In this document: positions 29,401-39,208 of the stretch, piece by piece
Layout: each line of letters begins with the position of its first letter
How positions within the stretch are numbered: the stretch's first letter is position 1
Assembly (NCBI RefSeq): GCF_008017805.1
Contig: NZ_VRTT01000017.1
Location: forward strand, 47,548-111,547
DNA: 64,000 nt
Origin: Paenibacillus sp. N3.4
Lineage (GTDB): Bacteria > Bacillota > Bacilli > Paenibacillales > NBRC-103111
Direction of reading: 5' to 3'
Made by a program: the position numbers and the translations under genes
The notes under the pieces: model-generated
Told to the model about the DNA's origin: nothing
Seen by the model: the letters and a program-made list of their open reading frames with translations, nothing else
Databases searched by the model: none

Positions 29401-30192
29401 GAAGCTGACGCTCCGGTTTAAAGGGAATGTAACGGCAACCGGTAAGTCCATCGTCGTGAAAAAAGCTACGGACGATAGCGAAGTGTTTGCCGCGCTGGCA
29501 ATGATACTTCCAAAGTCGACGTATCCGGCATTTCGGTTACGATTACGCTGCCTGCGCTCGATTACGGCACGGGGTATTATGTCTTGATCGACCGCGGCGC
29601 GTTTGAAGATGCGGAGCATAACGTATATGCCGGCATACAGGAAACAACAGCATGGAGCTTTACGACGGAAGTACAGTCGGCACCGCCGGCGGTTTCGGAT
29701 TTCACCAAATTCGCGATCGGAAGCGGCGACGGGAGCGGCAAAATGATGTTCGCCGCTAAGGATTTCAGGGATCATTTTCTAGGGGCGAACGGCTCGGGAA
29801 TGGCCAGAATTCGTATCGTCTCGCTGCCGGATAAAGGCGTTCTGAAGCTTGGTTCCGCAGCGGTGTTGGCAGGCGACGAAATCGACGCTGTCTACTTGGC
29901 CGATCTGGTCTTCTATCCGCCTGCGCAATGGACCGGCAAGACAAGCTTTACCTTTCAAGGGAGCGATCACAATCTATATTCAACAGCAGCCGCCACAGTA
30001 GAGCTGTCCTGGCGCGTGAAAGGCGACATTAATGGCGACGGAAAAATAACGAATCAGGATGTTATTATGCTTAACAATTTTATCAAAAACAAGATCGAGC
30101 TGTCGGACGAACAAAAGCGCGCGGCAGATATGAATAATGACGGGCTGTTGAATGCGGAAGATGTGAAGCTTTTGCAAGAAAATTCGATGTAA
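26453..30192 (+). CDS. giant secreted multidomain protein with C-terminal dockerin, one frameshift
   Basis: About 1246 residues if one missing base near 29500 is restored; the frames are 26453-29587 and 29584-30192. A late signal peptide ends at ARAAADP (about residue 50). About 600 residues of repeated blades follow (VAVGDGGTI.TSSDG.TW type, about a dozen copies), forming a BNR/YCF48-like beta-propeller. Then come two X2-like modules (SAQSDL, TVSGS, KSYLALQPVGTT), two InlB B-repeat-like segments (FKGWSENQDGTG, FEGWSSDGG), an SbsA-type Ig-like domain spanning the break, another beta module, and a type I dockerin (GDINGDGKITNQDV and ADMNNDGLLNAEDV, two calcium loops). The next gene encodes a cohesin, the dockerin partner. 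GGAGG precedes the ATG. No catalytic domain was recognised, so its role may be adhesion or ligand binding. Confidence 0.85.
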
Positions 30193-30208
30193 AGGTGCGG
30201 TCCTTTTG

Positions 30209-33200
30209 ATGATTATGAAGATAATGCAATCTCAGTATATGGCGAGGATATCGGTAATACTTGTTCTTAGTCTCCTGCTTTCCGTATTTCGGGCAGACAT
30301 AGCAGCAGCTGCGGCACTCGATACAACGCCTGAGGTAACGGTCGAAGTCGGAAGCGTTATTGGAGAAAAAGGGGAAACGGTTTCGGTACCCGTTTCGATC
30401 AAGCAAGCTTCAGCCGGTATAAGCGCATATTGGATCCAAATCCAATATGACAAGGACTTCCTGGATGTGGTGGACGTTGAGGGGGAAGCTGGCGAGTCAT
30501 TTCTATACAAACTATACAGCAATCAAGGGTATATTAATGCGACTTGGGCGGATATGGAGAACGGTCCGATTCAAACAGGCGGGAAGCTATTCACTATAAA
30601 ATTCGCGATTAAGAACAATGCAACACCGGGCGATAAGCCTGTGACCATCAATGCTGGCCATGATCAGTACAGCTTTCTTAACGAAGATTTGATGGACGAT
30701 GACGGAAATTATATAGAATTTGTGAAACATCATACCAATGGGAAAGTAACAGTCAATCAAAAGCCGATAGCAGCCGGCGTCACGATTTCGGGAACGACGA
30801 AAGTCGGCCAAACGTTGACCGGCGGGTATACTTACAGTGACGCCGAAGGTGATGCGGAAGGGAACAGCGTGTATAAATGGTTCCGTTCCAACGATGCAGC
30901 AGGCAACGGTAAATCCGCGATTGCGGATGCGACTGGTAAAACGTATACGTTGACTACGGATGATTTGGACAAATATATCAGCTTTGAGGTTTCGCCCGTT
31001 GCGGCAACCGGTAATTTAGTAGGGGGGCGTGTTGAAAGCATACCCGTTGGTCCTGTGTCGAACAGCTACACAGTCACTTTCGACTCGAACAACGGTTCTG
31101 CGGCGATTACCCAAACTGTTAGCCATGGCGGCAATGCGACGAAGCCGGCCGATCCGACAAAGACAGGCTATACGTTCGGAGGCTGGTACAAGGAAGCAGG
31201 GTTAACCAACGCGTGGAACTTCGCCACGGACAAAGTGACGGCAGCGACCACGCTGTACGCGAAGTGGACCGCCAGCGAATACACGGTGAGCTTTAATGCC
31301 AACGGAGGCAGCGCGGTGTCGGACATTACCGCCAGCTATGACACGACGGCCACAGAGCCGAGTGCCCCGACCAAAACGGGCTACCTCTTCGGAGGCTGGT
31401 ACAAGGAAGCAGTATTAACCAACGCGTGGAACTTCGCCACGGACAAAGTGACGGCAGCGACCACGCTGTACGCGAAGTGGACGGCCAGCGAATACACGGT
31501 CACTTTCGATCCGAACAACGGCTCTACGGCGTTTAGCCAGAGCGTGAACCATGGCGGCAAGGCGACGAAGCCGGCAGACCCGATGAAGACGGGCTATACG
31601 TTTAAAGGCTGGTACACGGAAAACGACACCGCGTTCGATTTCAATACTGCGATCACAGGCAATGTGACAGTAGTTGCGAAATGGGAGGCTTTTAGCGGTG
31701 ATGCTTACCTGGTCGCTTTAAGCTTGTCTAGCGGGGAGCTTACTCCCGGATTTGCAAAAGAAGTGACGGATTATACGACGGTTGTAAGCCATTTTGTCGA
31801 TCAAGTCAGCGTTACTGCGTCCGTTTACGATTCACATGCAACATTGACGATAAACGGCAAGACTGCGACAAGCGGTCAAGCGACCGGACCGATTGGACTG
31901 ATCGTTGGCGATAATACGATCACTGTGCTGGTAACCGCGCAAGATGACACGACGCGGCTGTATACGATAACGGTTGTCCGAGAACCGGAAATATCCCCTA
32001 ACGCGGAGCTGGACAATTTGCTGCTAAGTCACGGCACGTTGACTCCGGGCTTCAGCTCGGACATGACGAACTATGAGACGAGAGTCGGCAGCGGAGTAAG
32101 CAGTATGACAGTGACAGCGTTGGTATATGACACCTATGCAACATTAAAAATTAACGGATTAGCTACCGCAAGCGGAAAAGCCAGCCGTCCTATCGCGCTT
32201 CAAGCAGGCCGGAATGTGATCACGGTTTTGGTGACGGCCCAGGATGGCGTTACGAACCGGTCATACACGGTCATTGTGACAAGAGAGTCAGAACCGACCA
32301 CCGAACGACCGACAGAAACCGTCATCCCCGAACCGGAAAGTCAATCTCGATTCCGTGTTTATGTCAACGGTAAGACGGATGAACAAATTGCAGTAGGCAC
32401 ACCTGTAAAAGAAAATGGAAAAACGGTGCTTGAAGTCAATGTGGACAACGCCAAGCTGAATAACCGCCTTGCCCATGAGGGAGATAAGCCGGTCATCATC
32501 GTACCTGTGATGGAACCATTCGACAAAGTGATAACGGCACTGACAGGCGAGTCTGTAAAGGCGCTGGAAAACAAGCAAGCCATTGTAGAGCTCCAAACGC
32601 CGAGTGGCTCTTACAGGCTTCCGGCTGCCGAAGTGGCAATCGAAAGTTTGTCCAGCAAGTTTGGCAAGGAAGTAAAGCTTACGGATATTGTGGTAAAGAT
32701 TGAGATTAAGAAGAGCGATTTTGCCAAAGTGCAGCTACTCGAGGACGTTTCGAACGAAGGACGATTCACCGTAGTTGTTCCGCCGGTCGATTTTACGGTA
32801 ACTGCTGCTTATAACGGAGAGACCGTTCACTTAGACAAATTCCAAATCTATGTGCAGCGCGAAATTCCGCTTCCGGAAGGTGCGGATCCAAACAAAATTA
32901 CGACTGCCATCGTCTTGGAGCAGGACGGCACGGTACGGCATGTACCGACCTATGTAACGAAACGCGACGGCAAAGCGTATGCCGTTGTGAACAGCTTGAC
33001 GAACAGCACGTATTCACTGATCTGGCATCCGATGACGTTCGCGGACGTTGAGCTTCACTGGGCGAAGAACGCCGTGAACGATATGGCATCACGCCTTGTG
33101 CTGAATGGCGTGGATGAGAAGAGTTACCGGCCTGACGCTCCTATTACGCGTGCAGAACTGGCAGCGGTAATTGTTCGTGCACTTGGTTTGTCCGATCGCG

Positions 33201-33610
33201 GGCAAACTGCGATGTTCAATGATGTAAAAGCGGACGACTGGTATTCTGGGGCCCTGGTTAAAGCTTATGAATACGGGATCATTCAAGGCTATGAGGATGG
33301 GACATTCCGGCCGCTGAATCCTATTACCCGGGAAGAAACGATGGTCATGATGGCTAGAGCCATGAAGAATGTCGGATTAAAGAAAGCGAGCGGGGATACG
33401 GCGCAGGCTTTATCCGCTTTTGAAGATCGTCAATCCGTGAGCGTATGGGCGGAGCAAGCTGCCGCATCGTTAGTGACTCAGCAGCTGGTAAGAGGCGACG
33501 AGGCAGGACGATTGATGCCGTTAAGTTTTATTAGCAGAGCAGAGACGGCAGCTATCGTTCAGAGAATGCTGATAAAAGCCAATTTGATTGATAACGATCA
33601 ATCCCAATAA
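30209..33610 (+). CDS. SLH-anchored cohesin protein (mini-scaffoldin-like)
   Basis: About 1133 residues. A signal peptide ending near IAAAAAL is followed by a cohesin-like domain at about residues 40-190: VTVEVGSVIGEKGETVSVPV, GISAYWIQIQYD, FTIKFAIK. Next come an Ig-like module (GTTKVGQTLTGGYTY), three InlB B-type repeats (FGGWYKEAG, FGGWYKEAV, FKGWYTEND, each ending LYAKWT or VAKWE), and two cadherin-like beta-sandwich domains (LTPGFAKEVTDYTT, LTPGFSSDMTNYET). A linker and three C-terminal SLH domains follow (WAKNAVNDMASRLVLNGVD, GYEDGTFRPLNPITREE, WAEQAAASLV). SLH domains bind pyruvylated wall polysaccharide, so the protein would hold its cohesin at the cell surface. The dockerin protein is encoded immediately upstream. 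Start ATG 30209 follows AAAGGTG; TTG 30206 is also possible. Confidence 0.88.
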   Translation: MIMKIMQSQYMARISVILVLSLLLSVFRADIAAAAALDTTPEVTVEVGSVIGEKGETVSVPVSIKQASAGISAYWIQIQYDKDFLDVVDVEGEAGESFLYKLYSNQGYINATWADMENGPIQTGGKLFTIKFAIKNNATPGDKPVTINAGHDQYSFLNEDLMDDDGNYIEFVKHHTNGKVTVNQKPIAAGVTISGTTKVGQTLTGGYTYSDAEGDAEGNSVYKWFRSNDAAGNGKSAIADATGKTYTLTTDDLDKYISFEVSPVAATGNLVGGRVESIPVGPVSNSYTVTFDSNNGSAAITQTVSHGGNATKPADPTKTGYTFGGWYKEAGLTNAWNFATDKVTAATTLYAKWTASEYTVSFNANGGSAVSDITASYDTTATEPSAPTKTGYLFGGWYKEAVLTNAWNFATDKVTAATTLYAKWTASEYTVTFDPNNGSTAFSQSVNHGGKATKPADPMKTGYTFKGWYTENDTAFDFNTAITGNVTVVAKWEAFSGDAYLVALSLSSGELTPGFAKEVTDYTTVVSHFVDQVSVTASVYDSHATLTINGKTATSGQATGPIGLIVGDNTITVLVTAQDDTTRLYTITVVREPEISPNAELDNLLLSHGTLTPGFSSDMTNYETRVGSGVSSMTVTALVYDTYATLKINGLATASGKASRPIALQAGRNVITVLVTAQDGVTNRSYTVIVTRESEPTTERPTETVIPEPESQSRFRVYVNGKTDEQIAVGTPVKENGKTVLEVNVDNAKLNNRLAHEGDKPVIIVPVMEPFDKVITALTGESVKALENKQAIVELQTPSGSYRLPAAEVAIESLSSKFGKEVKLTDIVVKIEIKKSDFAKVQLLEDVSNEGRFTVVVPPVDFTVTAAYNGETVHLDKFQIYVQREIPLPEGADPNKITTAIVLEQDGTVRHVPTYVTKRDGKAYAVVNSLTNSTYSLIWHPMTFADVELHWAKNAVNDMASRLVLNGVDEKSYRPDAPITRAELAAVIVRALGLSDRGQTAMFNDVKADDWYSGALVKAYEYGIIQGYEDGTFRPLNPITREETMVMMARAMKNVGLKKASGDTAQALSAFEDRQSVSVWAEQAAASLVTQQLVRGDEAGRLMPLSFISRAETAAIVQRMLIKANLIDNDQSQ
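31178..31287 (+). repeat. 110-bp direct repeat, copy 1
   Basis: Encodes the WYKEAG..ATDKVTAATTLYAKWTA portion of the first InlB-type repeat. It is almost identical in DNA to copy 2 at 31391-31500 (only a few differences), offset by 213 bp, exactly 71 codons. Confidence 0.85.
31391..31500 (+). repeat. 110-bp direct repeat, copy 2
   Basis: Second copy of the 110-bp unit within the cohesin gene, encoding the equivalent part of the second InlB-type repeat. Recombination between the copies would remove or add one 71-residue module in frame. Confidence 0.85.
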
Positions 33611-33625
33611 TTATTATCGGAGAAG

Positions 33626-33662
33626 ACCTTCCTTCTGCTAGCAATGCGGAGGAAGGTTTTTC
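33626..33662 (+). terminator. terminator after the cohesin gene
   Basis: The stem ACCTTCCT / AGGAAGGT with an inner CTGC/GCGG-like pairing is followed by TTTTTCATTTTCTT. Confidence 0.75.
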
Positions 33663-33789
33663 ATTTTCTTCGACGGTTTGTTCTTGTTGGGCGGCAGGTT
33701 GTCCGATCTTTTCGGGCAGAGGCATATGTTCATGCGGGGATTTTCGTCATCGGACGCTTAGGAAAAGCGCCGGTGAAGGCAGGAGCAGA

Positions 33790-34069
33790 AGACACGAATG
33801 CTTGGCGGGGCATGGCCATTAATTATCCCGTGGGCCCCTATCAAAGCAATGATGCCAATGAACTCGGTACGTCGATGACCGTATACGAGGGGACGCTTTA
33901 TGTTCTTTATTTAGATAAAAGGTTTCCTTTTAACAGCAATAATGTAGATGGATTTAAGTTGTCGGTCAAGAAATATACCGGCACCGGCGGGGAACCCCAC
34001 ATCCATTCCTCCCCATGGACAAAAGTATGGGTTTACACACAAAAGGACCGTCAGGATGTTTTTCCCTGA
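33790..34069 (+). pseudogene. remnant of a secreted repeat protein
   Basis: The frame contains NDANELGTSMTVYEGTLYVLYLD and FKLSVKKYTGTGG, which resemble the blades of secreted beta-propeller proteins common in paenibacilli. There is no signal peptide, no convincing ribosome binding site and no repeat partner, and the 5' part (33644-33780) looks random. Probably the relic of a gene related to the upstream propeller protein. Low certainty. Confidence 0.35.
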
Positions 34070-34077
34070 CGGTTTTT
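34047..34077 (+). terminator. rho-independent terminator upstream of rpoN
   Basis: The stem ACCGTCAGG / CCTGACGGT, loop of nine bases, is followed by TTTT CTT. It insulates the sigma-54 island from the surface-protein genes. Confidence 0.8.
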
Positions 34078-34214
34078 CTTATATTTTCACTAAAAAGGCA
34101 ATATAAAATTTAAAGTAGACGCAGCAAAAACACTTGAAACACGGTTAAAGCGTAATGGCTTATAACAATTTCTATACTGTTGATTTTATCTACAATTTAT
34201 TAAAATTATTAAAA

Positions 34215-34259
34215 ACAAGAATCTTGTTCTTCTTATTTGCCAGCTGCTACTGTATAATA
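34215..34259 (+). promoter_or_regulatory. rpoN promoter region with 15-bp dyad
   Basis: A perfect dyad AACAAGA-A-TCTTGTT at 34215-34229 lies just upstream of a candidate promoter: TTCTTA (34231-34236), 17-bp spacer, TATAAT (34254-34259). The dyad overlaps or abuts the -35 and could be an operator. Confidence 0.5.
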
Positions 34260-34285
34260 TTTATACAATCGAAGGGCAGGTGAGA

Positions 34286-35599
34286 ATGTTGAACTTAAGT
34301 CCTACTATATTGCTGCAGCAAAGCCAAAGCCTTGCAATAAGCCCGAAAATCTTACAATCGATTCATGTTTTGCAGTTATCTTCAGTCGATTTAGTTAGTT
34401 ATTTGCAGGAGCAATCGTCTGAAAACCCTTTGCTAGATGTAATATGGACCGATAACATAAGCAGCCGTAGAACGAAGAACAAGTTAAATAGGGTATCATC
34501 AAACACTGTTGTTTCTTTGTTGGAGCTTACAGCGAACCTAGAGGATACTCTGGAAATGATGCTGGTAAGCCAGCTTCGACTGGCTAATCATTCTGATCGT
34601 CAATACAAAATTGCGAAATTTTTAGCTGGAAACTTAAGTGAAAATGGTTATTTAACAATTACTCCTAAGGAAGCAGCGCAATGCCTGCATGTTTCGGAGG
34701 AAGAAGTAACAGAAGCCTTGGCCAAAGTCCAAGCACTGGAACCTGCAGGAATTGCCGCACGAACACTTCAAGAATGCTTGGAAATTCAAATTCGGCGGGA
34801 TGAAAACGCAGATCCCTATGCCGAAAAGTTAGTCAGCTGCTACTTATATGAATTAGGTGCCGGGAAATGGAAGTATTTGGATCGTGAATTGAATATTCCA
34901 TTAGATAGGATAAAGCAATCTCTCGCTTATATTCGCACTCTGAATCCCAAGCCAGGACTTGCCTACAAGCACCAGCAGAACTCGGATATAAAACCGGACG
35001 CTGTCATTCAAAAGTTTTTGAATCGTTATATAGTTTCGTTAAATCAGGCTGGAATACCAAAAGTTTCTTTAAATAAACAAGTCCAGCAGCTTATACTTGA
35101 AAGCGGTTCCAAGGAAGCTGAAGAATATATGAAGAAGCATGTTCAAACAGCAATGGGGTTAATCCAGAGCTTAGAGGATAGGCAGCATACCCTTTTTAGA
35201 GTATTGGAAGCGATTACGGAAGAGCAGATGATGTTTATGGATAAAGGGTCGTTCTTTTTGAAGCCATTGAATTTGAAAACCATAGCAGAGAGGCTGCAGC
35301 TCCACGAATCCACCGTAAGTCGAGCCATTCAGAATAAAGTCGTACAGACGCCGCAAGGTATATATGAATTAAAATTCTTCTTTGCAAAAGGTCCTTCGAC
35401 AACGGGTGGAGAAGCAGCTTCTGCTGAACGGATTAAATGTCGGATTCAAGAACTAATTGATGGTGAGAATAAAAGCAAACCTTTATCTGACCAGCAGCTT
35501 ACCGAAATTATGAACAAGGAGAACCTTCCAATTTCCCGCAGAACGGTAATGAAGTATAGGGAAGAAATGAATATTTTATCCTCGCGGTTGCGAGGATGA
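34286..35599 (+). CDS. rpoN: RNA polymerase sigma-54 factor
   Basis: About 437 residues, the usual length for sigma-54. Region I is glutamine/leucine rich (LLQQSQSLAISPKILQSIHVLQL, SSENPLLD). The core-binding region II/III follows (LTANLEDTLEMML, RTLQECLEIQI). A helix-turn-helix is seen in LKTIAERLQLHESTVSRAIQNK and the RpoN box in ISRRTVMKYREEM near the C-terminus, which recognises the -24 element. Possible starts are GTG 34280 and ATG 34286; GAAGGG lies 9 bp before the latter. In B. subtilis this gene is sigL and stands apart from most of its targets. Here it directly precedes its own NtrC-type activator and a sigma-54 promoter 4.6 kb downstream, so it may be a dedicated copy. Confidence 0.93.
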   Translation: MLNLSPTILLQQSQSLAISPKILQSIHVLQLSSVDLVSYLQEQSSENPLLDVIWTDNISSRRTKNKLNRVSSNTVVSLLELTANLEDTLEMMLVSQLRLANHSDRQYKIAKFLAGNLSENGYLTITPKEAAQCLHVSEEEVTEALAKVQALEPAGIAARTLQECLEIQIRRDENADPYAEKLVSCYLYELGAGKWKYLDRELNIPLDRIKQSLAYIRTLNPKPGLAYKHQQNSDIKPDAVIQKFLNRYIVSLNQAGIPKVSLNKQVQQLILESGSKEAEEYMKKHVQTAMGLIQSLEDRQHTLFRVLEAITEEQMMFMDKGSFFLKPLNLKTIAERLQLHESTVSRAIQNKVVQTPQGIYELKFFFAKGPSTTGGEAASAERIKCRIQELIDGENKSKPLSDQQLTEIMNKENLPISRRTVMKYREEMNILSSRLRG

Positions 35600-35629
35600 G
35601 CTAATATAAGCAGTTTGGGGGTAATAAAA

Positions 35630-37021
35630 ATGTCATATTCATTTGGAATATTAACCGTAGATGACGAAGAAAATCTGTGTCGTATTATTTCCCATAAGTT
35701 GAAAAAGTCAGGCTTTCGAACATTTCATGCCTTAACAGGAGAAGCCGCATTGCATACGATTACAGAGAAGGATATTGATGTTATTATTCTGGACTATATG
35801 CTTCCTGACCTTACTGGACTTGAGTTGCTGCAAAAGATCAAGATTGATTTCCCACATATCGAAGTGATTATGCTAACTGCATACGGAAATGTGGAAAACG
35901 CAGTCAAAGCCATGAGACTGGGTGCATTTGATTATTTGAATAAGCCGAGTGAGCTTGAATTAATTAAAGATGTGGTTGTAAAGGCTTGTGAAAGCAAGCG
36001 GCTTCAGCTTGAAAATCAGATGTTGAAGAAAGAGCTAGCATCAACGAGCGATCATGAGGAGTTGGTGTTTCAAAGCACAAAAATGAAAGAAATCCGCGAG
36101 CTTTTCCATAAAGTTAAAGAGACTGATGCTTCCATATTAATTTTAGGGGAAAGCGGTGTAGGAAAAACCGCTCTCTCTAAGTGGGTTCATAAGCACAGCA
36201 ATCGCAGAGACAATCCATTTGTATCCATCAATTGCGCAGCGATTCCAGATTCCCTATTAGAAAGTGAACTATTCGGCTATCAGAAGGGTGCTTTTACGGG
36301 AGCAACGGAGACAAGAGCAGGGAAATTCGAAGCAGCCGACAGCGGAACCATTTTTCTCGATGAAATTGGAGAGATGCCGCTTGCTATGCAAGCTAAGCTG
36401 CTTCATATCATTGAGGAAAAGTCGTTCATGAAGCTTGGGAGCAATTCTTACCGGAGTGTAGATGTAAGAATTATTACTGCAACGAATAAAGACATTAAGA
36501 GTCTGGTGAAAGAAGGGAAATTCCGTCAAGATTTGTATTACCGTTTGAACTTGGTGGAGATTGAAATTCCCCCTCTAAGAGAGCGGAAAGAAGATATTCC
36601 TCAAATGATCGCCAACTACATTCATAAACTAAATGATAAATACAACAAGCAAGTCATATTATCCGATGAAACGGTTGCAAAGCTCACCTCTCACGATTGG
36701 CCCGGTAATATCCGGGAGTTGCTGAACATGCTGGAAAGATTGCATATCATACATTCAAAGGGTGTCATTCATATTCAGGACCTATCCGATGAAATATTTA
36801 GATCTCAGCAACAAGAACAAGAACAAGAACAAGAACAAGAATCTAAAGGAACGAGTAAAAAAAGTACCGGGCAGCTGAGTTTGCAAAAGGTGTTGGAAGA
36901 AGTAGAAGAAGACTTAATCACCCGGGCACTTGAGGAAGTTGGCGGCAATCAAACCCGAGCAGCAGATCTGTTAGGTATTTCAAGGCACACGCTTATCTAC
37001 AAAATGAAAAAAATAAAATAA
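35630..37021 (+). CDS. sigma-54-dependent response regulator, NtrC type
   Basis: About 463 residues in three domains. A receiver domain has DDEE, phosphoacceptor Asp55 in ILDYMLPD, and Lys in LNKPSE. The AAA+ ATPase has Walker [10 protein letters not shown], the GAFTGA loop at about 220-225 that contacts sigma-54, and [12 protein letters not shown]alker B. A Fis-type DNA-binding helix pair ends the protein ([22 protein letters not shown]). A Q-E repeat linker separates the last two domains. ATG 35630 follows GGGGGT. It would be phosphorylated by the histidine kinase encoded 15 bp downstream and activate the promoter at 40253. Two-component sigma-54 activators are uncommon in Bacillales. Confidence 0.94.
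   Translation: MSYSFGILTVDDEENLCRIISHKLKKSGFRTFHALTGEAALHTITEKDIDVIILDYMLPDLTGLELLQKIKIDFPHIEVIMLTAYGNVENAVKAMRLGAFDYLNKPSELELIKDVVVKACESKRLQLENQMLKKELASTSDHEELVFQSTKMKEIRELFHKVKETDASILILGESGVGKTALSKWVHKHSNRRDNPFVSINCAAIPDSLLESELFGYQKGAFTGATETRAGKFEAADSGTIFLDEIGEMPLAMQAKLLHIIEEKSFMKLGSNSYRSVDVRIITATNKDIKSLVKEGKFRQDLYYRLNLVEIEIPPLRERKEDIPQMIANYIHKLNDKYNKQVILSDETVAKLTSHDWPGNIRELLNMLERLHIIHSKGVIHIQDLSDEIFRSQQQEQEQEQEQESKGTSKKSTGQLSLQKVLEEVEEDLITRALEEVGGNQTRAADLLGISRHTLIYKMKKIK
36811..36840 (+). repeat. in-frame hexanucleotide repeat (five ACAAGA units)
   Basis: Five perfect ACAAGA units encode an alternating Gln-Glu run in the linker between the AAA+ and DNA-binding domains of the activator. 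Slippage by whole units keeps the frame and would change linker length. Confidence 0.85.
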
Positions 37022-37036
37022 GGATGGGCAGACATT

Positions 37037-39208
37037 ATGGCATCGAAGTTTTATAACCATCCGATCACATCCATCTCCAGCAGTATTAAGATGAAATATC
37101 TGATGATCTATTCTGTCATTATTATTGTTCCTGTTCTCCTTATCTACACGATTATTCTTGACTATACCCATAGGGTAGTTGAAGAGGATATTGTTAGGAA
37201 AAATATGCTAAGCGCGGATGCTTTGGTGAAACGGTTTAATACTGAAATCTCAGATGCGGTTCTGCAAGTGCAATTGATCGCAGAGGTGGATGAAAGAAAC
37301 AAGCTCAATACCCAAAGAATGTATGAACGAGCCAAGCAAACCATTGCCAGCAGCTCGATGATTCAGTCAATCACAATGGTTGATGCTCAAAAGCAAATGC
37401 TTTTTGAGGCGCCCTTTGCCTTGCATACAGTCATGACGACCTATAATTTCCCTAACTTCGATATTGTTCGTTGGAGCAGAAATTATGCGGTTTCCGATGT
37501 ACACCAGAACCCTCGCGGAGAGCGGGTCGTAAGTATTTCGATCCCGGTTATAGGCATTAATGAACAGTTTATAGGCGTTATGGTTGCAGAGCTAAGTCGT
37601 GATCATCTTTCGGAAGTATTAAGTGTCAATAGTGTACCCAACAATGGATTTAGTTTTCTGGTAGACAGTAATGGTGAGGTTATTGCATCTACCGTTGTCT
37701 CTGAAATTGGTATAAATACGTCTACTCACCCGGCTACAATGGAGTTGTCACGTTATACCTCAGGCTCGATGAAAGGCAACTATCTTAACGAGCCGAGTAT
37801 TATGGCTTACAAAACGATGTGGGATGGATGGGGGCTTGTCCTCGGTGTGCCGGATCGATATGCCTTTAAACCATTGACTGATCTGACAAGGGCAATCACA
37901 GGCACTTTTATTTGTATTCTATTGTTAACATTTCTATTTATTGGACTCGGTGTACAAAAAATATTACAACCCATCGTGAAGTTGACCCAATTTGCCAGAA
38001 GTATCGAACGTAACGACCCGCTCACAATTACACCCAAAGTATCGAGCCAATCCAAGGATGAAATTGGGGTTCTATGGCAAACGATGATGGCAACGGCGTT
38101 AAGCTTACGTGAGAAGCAGAAAATGGTCGAGGATAATGAACGATATTTGCGCGATATGATTGAAGGCATTCCTTATGCCATATTGACAGTAGATAATGAA
38201 GGCATAATTACGCATATCAATAGGCAGTTCGAAAAAATTACAGGATATCCCAGAAATGACATCATAGGAAAACTTTTATCTGAAATTCCGATAAAAAACA
38301 AGGATGCCGACTTTGTTTTATTGAACACTTTAAATTCCGACCGCATTGGAGAGGATGCGGAAACCTACATTATGAACGCCAATGGACAAAAGCATGTTGT
38401 AAAGATAGCGACTTCAAAACTATATAATATTCAAGGTGGGAATATTGGCAGTATCGCTGTATTACAGGATATTACCCAATTGAAACTCCTCGAAGAACAT
38501 GCTAAGCAAAGCGAGAAGCTTGCCTTAATCGGACAAATCAGCACAGGTATAGCGCATGAAATCAAAAATCCGCTGGCTATTCTTTCCGGCGCATCTGAGC
38601 TGCTAAAAGAAGAAGTCGATTCTGAACCTAGGGGAGAAAGTATAGATGAATTGGTGAACGACATTTACCGTGTGGTAAGACGTATGAATGGTATTGTCAC
38701 TCAATTTCTGTCTTTTTCCAAGATGAATAATGAAATAGACGAATTAATCCGGATGGACAAGTTGCTGGATGAGGCGCTGCATTTATTGAGAATTAAGCTG
38801 CGCGATGCCAAAATCTTCACAATTAAGGATTACCCGCCTCAGCAGACTACAATGATTGGGAACTATAATAAATTAATGCAAGTATTTTTAAATTTGATCA
38901 TCAATAGTATTGAAGCGATGCCTAATGGAGGAACATTAAGCATAAGGACATTGGTGAGCGCGGAGGATGGTAAAAGGTACTTCGTTGTCGAAGTGAAAGA
39001 TACCGGAGCGGGTATTTCCGACCAAACGATGGAATGGCTATATAACCCCTTTTTCACGACGAAACAGGAGGGCTCTGGATTGGGGCTCACGATTGCTAGA
39101 GATATCGTTATGGAGCACGGCGGGGAGCTTCAAATTCAAAGTCGTGTGGATGAGGGGACTACGATGAGGTGTAAATTCCCCATAACGGAGAGGGAGAGTA
39201 CACGATGA
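37037..39208 (+). CDS. sensor histidine kinase with Cache, HAMP and PAS domains
   Basis: A 723-residue membrane kinase. It has a first membrane helix at about 20-42, an extracellular double-Cache-like sensor at about 45-285 (PNFDIVRWSRNYAVSDV, GFSFLVDSNGEVIAS), a second helix at 290-312 and HAMP. A PAS domain follows (MIEGIPYAILTVDNEGIITHINRQFEKITGY), then HisKA with His507 in TGIAHEIKNPLA and the HATPase N, G1 and G2 boxes (NLIINSIEAMPNGG, DTGAGIS, GSGLGLTIARDIV). It is paired with the NtrC-type regulator. Cache domains often bind amines, amino acids or carboxylates. The adjacent betaine-type binding protein gene overlaps its end by 4 bp and could present ligand to it. Soluble cytosolic cues via PAS are also possible. 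Confidence 0.92.
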   Translation: MASKFYNHPITSISSSIKMKYLMIYSVIIIVPVLLIYTIILDYTHRVVEEDIVRKNMLSADALVKRFNTEISDAVLQVQLIAEVDERNKLNTQRMYERAKQTIASSSMIQSITMVDAQKQMLFEAPFALHTVMTTYNFPNFDIVRWSRNYAVSDVHQNPRGERVVSISIPVIGINEQFIGVMVAELSRDHLSEVLSVNSVPNNGFSFLVDSNGEVIASTVVSEIGINTSTHPATMELSRYTSGSMKGNYLNEPSIMAYKTMWDGWGLVLGVPDRYAFKPLTDLTRAITGTFICILLLTFLFIGLGVQKILQPIVKLTQFARSIERNDPLTITPKVSSQSKDEIGVLWQTMMATALSLREKQKMVEDNERYLRDMIEGIPYAILTVDNEGIITHINRQFEKITGYPRNDIIGKLLSEIPIKNKDADFVLLNTLNSDRIGEDAETYIMNANGQKHVVKIATSKLYNIQGGNIGSIAVLQDITQLKLLEEHAKQSEKLALIGQISTGIAHEIKNPLAILSGASELLKEEVDSEPRGESIDELVNDIYRVVRRMNGIVTQFLSFSKMNNEIDELIRMDKLLDEALHLLRIKLRDAKIFTIKDYPPQQTTMIGNYNKLMQVFLNLIINSIEAMPNGGTLSIRTLVSAEDGKRYFVVEVKDTGAGISDQTMEWLYNPFFTTKQEGSGLGLTIARDIVMEHGGELQIQSRVDEGTTMRCKFPITERESTR

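Noticed and set aside
31178..31500. CRISPR-like or mobile repeat
   Set aside because: There are only two copies, they lie in frame within one coding sequence, and they correspond to protein modules.
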